DNA of 8,912 nucleotides from UBA1737 sp045653225 (lineage in GTDB: Bacteria > Bacillota_I > Bacilli_A > ML615J-28 > CAG-313), in the NCBI GenBank assembly GCA_045653225.1, contig JAZOLP010000065.1:1-8912 (forward strand), in the 5' to 3' direction. Both the position numbers and the translations under genes were made by a program. Shown piece after piece: positions 6,101-8,912 of the stretch; positions within the stretch are counted from its first letter, which is position 1; every line of letters starts with the position of its first letter. The notes under the pieces are model-generated. The model had not been told where the DNA came from, did no database searches, and worked only from the letters and a program-made list of their open reading frames with translations.

Positions 6101-8912
6101 GCCGAATTGGCAAATGTGATGCAATTTGTACTAGCTGCAAATAATATTGAATCTTCTGTAAATGGTTGAAATCAATGATTACAAGATAAATTGGGTATTG
6201 CGGATGATATAGTTACAAATTTAGCTGTTGATGTAAATGAAGTGATGCAATTCGCATTACGTGGTGACTTATCATCTACTTTTACTAAATTAAACGATGT
6301 TGTAAATAATCCAGATTATGTTGATTTGGATTATTTAAGTATTTTAGACGAAATAGTTTTAGCTGATGCTAATGGTAATTCAACAAGTTTAATTAATTGA
6401 TTGCAACAATATAAACAAGCTATTGATCAATATCGTTATGATCCTGTATATACTATTTTAGAGAATGCCGCTAAAATAATAGGTATTAATACTAATGTAA
6501 TTGATGTAATTAAAGAAGAATTTGGCAATCTTATTAGTAGTAATAGAATATCTGATTATTTTATTGCTGATCCAATTAAATTGAATAAGTTACGGGATGT
6601 ATGACGCATGTTAGAAATGGTTGCTAGTATTACTTCTGCCTCATCATATGGGGGAATTAATACCCGTGTTAATGTGTACAAAGAAGCGCTTGGAAAAGAG
6701 TTGTTGCTTGACATTTCTGACGAAAATGCGGAAACATTTAGATATGAAATTAATAATTTATATAATAAAATATCTAAACTTATAAAAATTGTTGAGGATA
6801 ATAATGCACAGAAAGTACGTGAGCAAAAAGATATTGCTATAAACATGCGCAGTAAATTCGTAAATTCATTGATTGATATGAATTTACCAAGTACCGTAGC
6901 TTTCGCAAAAACTTTTAATTTGGATTTAAAAGAAATATATAAAACTTATAATTTCCCAGAAGAGATTGATGAAACGACATTTGCTCAATTTGAAAAAGCA
7001 GCATCTGAATTTGAAACTAAAATATATAATGCTATAAAAGAACAAAAGTTATCTACAGAAGTATTAGCTGGTAAATTAATTGAATGTTTTAATCCAATAG
7101 AATTACTTAAACAAAAACCAACTAAACTTAGTGGAGATCCAAATGTAATTATTTCTGATTATGATCAATTTGTATATTTAAGTTCTATTATAGCTGCACC
7201 TACACAAAATTTTAATATTGATTATAAAAAGGCTATTTCTGATCCTATTTTTAAGGATATGATTCCTATTTATTCTCAAGAAGTTGCGGTTAGAATTAGT
7301 TATTCTCAAATTTTAAATCCTGTTTTATATAACACATTGCTTAAAAATTTAGCAAATCATGCTAAAAATATTGGTGCAAATATATACGAACAAACAAAAT
7401 CACCGATGTATAATATGGTATTTACATTTGGTGGTGCTGGTGTAGGCAAAACAAAAGGTGTAGCTACGATATTGAAAACAATATTTACAGATTCTAAATT
7501 TAATGCTACTATTAAATTAGCCGCACCAACTAAAGAGCAGGCAAATAATTTGGCAACAACATTAGGTGAAACATCTTCTTGAAATAAAGATCAATTATTA
7601 TCACAGATCATAGCGAATAATATTGAATACGATACTATTGAATCGGAAAATATAATTTATTCCATCAAAGCTAAAGGCGTTAAAATAAATACTGTAAATT
7701 ATGGAGATGCTAACTATAAATTATTATTTATCGATGAAATTGGTTTGTTTACTAGACCTGAACTAGAATTACTATCTAGATGGGCTGTACATAATAATAT
7801 CAACATTATTGCATTAGGCGATTATATGCAAAACGCAACGCCGTTAACTTACCATGGTGTATCGTATGAAACTGGATTAACAGATACATTAATGATTAAA
7901 TCTCCAGATTTAATTGCACCGTTACGACCAGCAAATATCGCTAAATATGATAATTATATACAACTTCGTTCTGCGTTAGAAACAGTATGGAAAAAATGGT
8001 ATGATAATCCATCGACAAGTTTAAATGACTTAAATGAAGAAGCAAGTAAATATTTAACTAACATGCCTATTATATTTAAGTATTTTGAAAATGCTAATGT
8101 ATTTGGTGGAGAAAAATATGTACATAAAGAAGTAGTTAATCAATATATTGACAAATTAAAGAAGCTAGGAAATGTTTGTATTATTACAGATAAAGATGTT
8201 TATAACGCATCTGGTGCTGATGTAAAACGACCTACTGAAGTACAAGGACGTGAATATGATTATGTAATTATTGATTTATCTCCTAATAATGCTTTTATTA
8301 CATTACGTAATTTATATACATTAACACAACGTTCTACAAAAGGTACAATTATTGTTGGTGAACATGTGGGATTAGGATTTAAATCTGTATTAGATCAAAG
8401 TTCGGTAAATTCATTAGATATTCCTGAAACATCTAAAGAAGCTTTTAAACAGTGAAAAAATAAATCATTGGAAAATATTCCAACAGATTATATCAATGGA
8501 GTAGTAGCATCAACAACTATTTCTAATGTAGAGCCTAAAGTTAGTCATGCACCTAAACTTGATACAATTGAGCCAACACAAACGCCAGTAGATACAACAC
8601 CTGTTAATACAACATCTGACGTTCCTGTGGTATCAATCCCTACACAAGTTATTACGCAACCAGTTCAATCAACTGAACCAAAAGTACAACCAGTAGCTGC
8701 AATTAATAGTATTATCGGTGATGCATATAAATATCATCAATTTATTACAAATTTGACAGATGATGTAATTAAAGTGGAATGAACTTCATTATATCAAAAA
8801 TTGCGTGGTATGGATATGAAAAAAGCCATTCATGAATTACGTTCATATTATGTATTTGGATATAATAAATTAGATAGTATTCCATCATTATTAAATAAAT
8901 ACGGATTCGATA
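3128..8912 (+). CDS. Giant phage virion/ejection-type protein with SF1 helicase domain, 5' part (TGA = Trp)
   Basis: The start is ATG at 3128, two bases after the previous stop; 1928 codons are present and the frame is still open at the window edge. Fifteen in-frame TGAs (residues 77, 167, 180, 237, 292, 434, 564, 588, 1014, 1017, 1091, 1159, 1485, 1776, 1885) and no TAA or TAG occur, beside seven TGG codons. Visible order: hydrophilic N-terminal region (1-250); hydrophobic segment (252-301); helical Ala/Met-rich region (about 328-434); NEGIEE motif (494-499) and glycine-zipper-like GGAIGGA (547-553); coiled-coil-rich part (about 590-1160); SF1 helicase core (1427-1746); Pro/Thr-rich linker (1801-1858); then a new domain that is cut off. 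The N-terminal 550 residues resemble, from memory, giant proteins of crAss-like phages thought to enter the cell with phage DNA. Unwinding activity is well supported by the motifs; packaging and ejection are inferred. Without Trp decoding, the product would stop after 76 residues. Confidence 0.9.
3881..4030 (+). other. Hydrophobic segment of the giant protein (residues 252-301), possible membrane-active region
   Basis: The residues run from VGGTIAK through PAFIPYIGMPYRIATIAIEL to IVTG. They are rich in Ile, Ala, Leu and Gly with few charges, and contain helix-breaking prolines. This could be one or two amphipathic or membrane-inserting helices. It resembles, from memory, a segment found in giant crAss-like virion proteins. 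A buried helical core is an equal possibility. Confidence 0.5.
4601..4798 (+). other. EGIEE motif plus glycine-zipper-like segment in the giant protein
   Basis: An acidic helix, AINEGIEETVEE (about residues 492-503), is followed about 45 residues later by LVGGAIGGAVF (about 545-555), which has GxxxG-like small-residue spacing. From memory this pairing, with an FxxEDxxxRYxxSxVGG-like stretch between, recurs in large phage ejection proteins. The function is inferred; membrane insertion or oligomer packing are the plausible roles. Confidence 0.5.
4892..6166 (+). other. Tryptophan-free, coiled-coil-rich stretch of the giant protein (residues 589-1013)
   Basis: There are 425 residues without any Trp codon of either kind. 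Probable coiled coils lie at about 747-778 (heptad-like Leu/Ile/Ala with many Lys, Glu and Asp) and about 880-930 (NELEKQIADINAKLQTL and what follows). No catalytic motif is visible. It looks like an elongated helical spacer between the membrane-active-looking N-terminal half and the helicase. Confidence 0.55.
7406..8365 (+). other. SF1 helicase core domain (RecD/Pif1-like, SF1B guess) inside the giant protein
   Basis: The ordered motifs of a superfamily 1 helicase are visible. Walker A is GGAGVGKT at residues 1435-1442 (7430-7453). Motif Ia is APT at 1466-1468. Walker B is LLFIDE with D1536 and E1537 (7733-7738). Motif III is GDYMQ at 1564-1568. A possible motif IV arginine is R1600. Motif V is EVQGREYD at 1704-1711, and motif VI is LYTLTQRS with the likely arginine finger R1735. 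The order and spacing fit an ATP-dependent DNA helicase or translocase with two RecA folds. The APT form of motif Ia and the GDxxQ motif resemble RecD, Dda and TraA-like enzymes, so SF1B is my guess; direction of movement cannot be read from the sequence. All key ATPase residues are present, so it is probably active. Confidence 0.88.
7580..7582 (+). other. In-frame TGA (Trp) splitting the helicase core between motif Ia and Walker B
   Basis: This TGA is codon 1485, in the context T-S-S-(TGA)-N-K-D-Q. Walker A and motif Ia lie upstream (7430-7531), and Walker B, motif III, V and VI lie downstream (7721-8340), all in one frame. No start codon with a ribosome-binding site follows it. The helicase can be made only if TGA is decoded, which is the strongest single proof of recoding in the window. 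Confidence 0.9.
8528..8701 (+). other. Pro/Thr-rich linker after the helicase domain (residues 1801-1858)
   Basis: The 58 residues include about ten Pro and ten Thr, with many Val, Gln and Ser, and almost no predicted structure. The protein becomes ordinary and helical again after about residue 1859. This is a flexible tether that marks a domain boundary: the helicase ends before it and another domain begins after it and is cut by the window edge. Confidence 0.75.

Larger units (their letters stand above)
166..8782 (+). other. Set of 22 in-frame TGA codons read as tryptophan (code 4-like)
   Basis: The first bases of the TGA codons are 166, 217 (gene 1); 2040, 2631, 2817, 2958, 2970 (gene 2); 3356, 3626, 3665, 3836, 4001, 4427, 4817, 4889, 6167, 6176, 6398, 6602, 7580, 8453, 8780 (gene 3). 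Across about 2968 codons there are 12 TGG. Trp would be only about 0.4% if TGG alone were used, but becomes about 1.1%, a normal level, when TGA is added. Many TGAs sit beside aromatic residues or a second Trp (W-N-K-W, W-N-Q-W, W-L-R-D-W). Glycine (code 25) is unlikely because GGN codons are plentiful and Trp would remain scarce. Confidence 0.92.

Noticed and set aside
226..8782. The many separate short plus-strand genes that result from the standard genetic code
   Set aside because: They are consecutive pieces of three frames divided only by TGA. Helicase motifs continue in frame across the break at 7580.
1..8912. A Mollicutes (Mycoplasma or Spiroplasma) chromosome or phage, suggested by code 4
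   Set aside because: Lack of Shine-Dalgarno sites, only partial preference for TGA over TGG, and crAss-like protein style fit a recoded Bacteroidota phage better. This is not fully excluded without the host or a database search.
1..8912. TGA as glycine (Gracilibacteria/SR1, code 25)
   Set aside because: Glycine is already well supplied by GGN codons, while Trp would fall to about 0.4%. TGA contexts are aromatic-rich.

Overview
The window looks like late-gene sequence from an AT-rich (roughly 30% GC, estimated by eye from a few lines) tailed phage that reads TGA as tryptophan. The best fit is a recoded crAss-like (Crassvirales) phage of a Bacteroidales-type host. Read with the standard code, the plus strand breaks into about a dozen short fragments. 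Read with TGA as Trp, it becomes three closely packed genes that fill all 8912 bases. Inside the three frames there are 22 TGA codons and no TAA or TAG. The two gene ends that are visible both use TAA. The fragments are therefore neither pseudogenes nor separate small genes.

Layout: (1) 1-1239, the 3' part (412 codons) of a helical, Gln/Asn/Lys-rich protein. (2) 1239-3125, a complete 628-residue protein whose start codon overlaps the previous stop by one base (TAATG). (3) 3128-8912, the first 1928 codons of a giant protein that starts 2 bases after the previous stop and runs off the window. From its start, the giant protein has a conserved-looking N-terminal region, hydrophobic segments, an EGIEE motif with a glycine-zipper-like segment, a long coiled-coil-rich part, a superfamily 1 helicase core (about residues 1427-1746), a Pro/Thr-rich linker (about 1801-1858) and the beginning of another domain. 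There is no noncoding gap over 2 bases, and I see no tRNA, rRNA, promoter, terminator, CRISPR array or transposon.

How the genes may work together: the crAss-like assignment rests on remembered family sequence style, not on a search. Signs are the YxxGGLxYT-like start of gene 2, the KKGGKL tail of gene 1, and several blocks of gene 3 that resemble the giant virion proteins of crAss-like phages. In those phages such proteins sit in the late module and are packaged or ejected with the DNA. A helicase joined to membrane-active-looking segments would suit a protein that enters the host with the genome, but that is inference. No start has a Shine-Dalgarno sequence, which fits Bacteroidota-type initiation and translational coupling from gene to gene.

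The most notable points are the recoding itself (one TGA lies between the helicase's Walker A and Walker B motifs, so the enzyme exists only if TGA is read through) and the helicase embedded in a giant virion-type protein.
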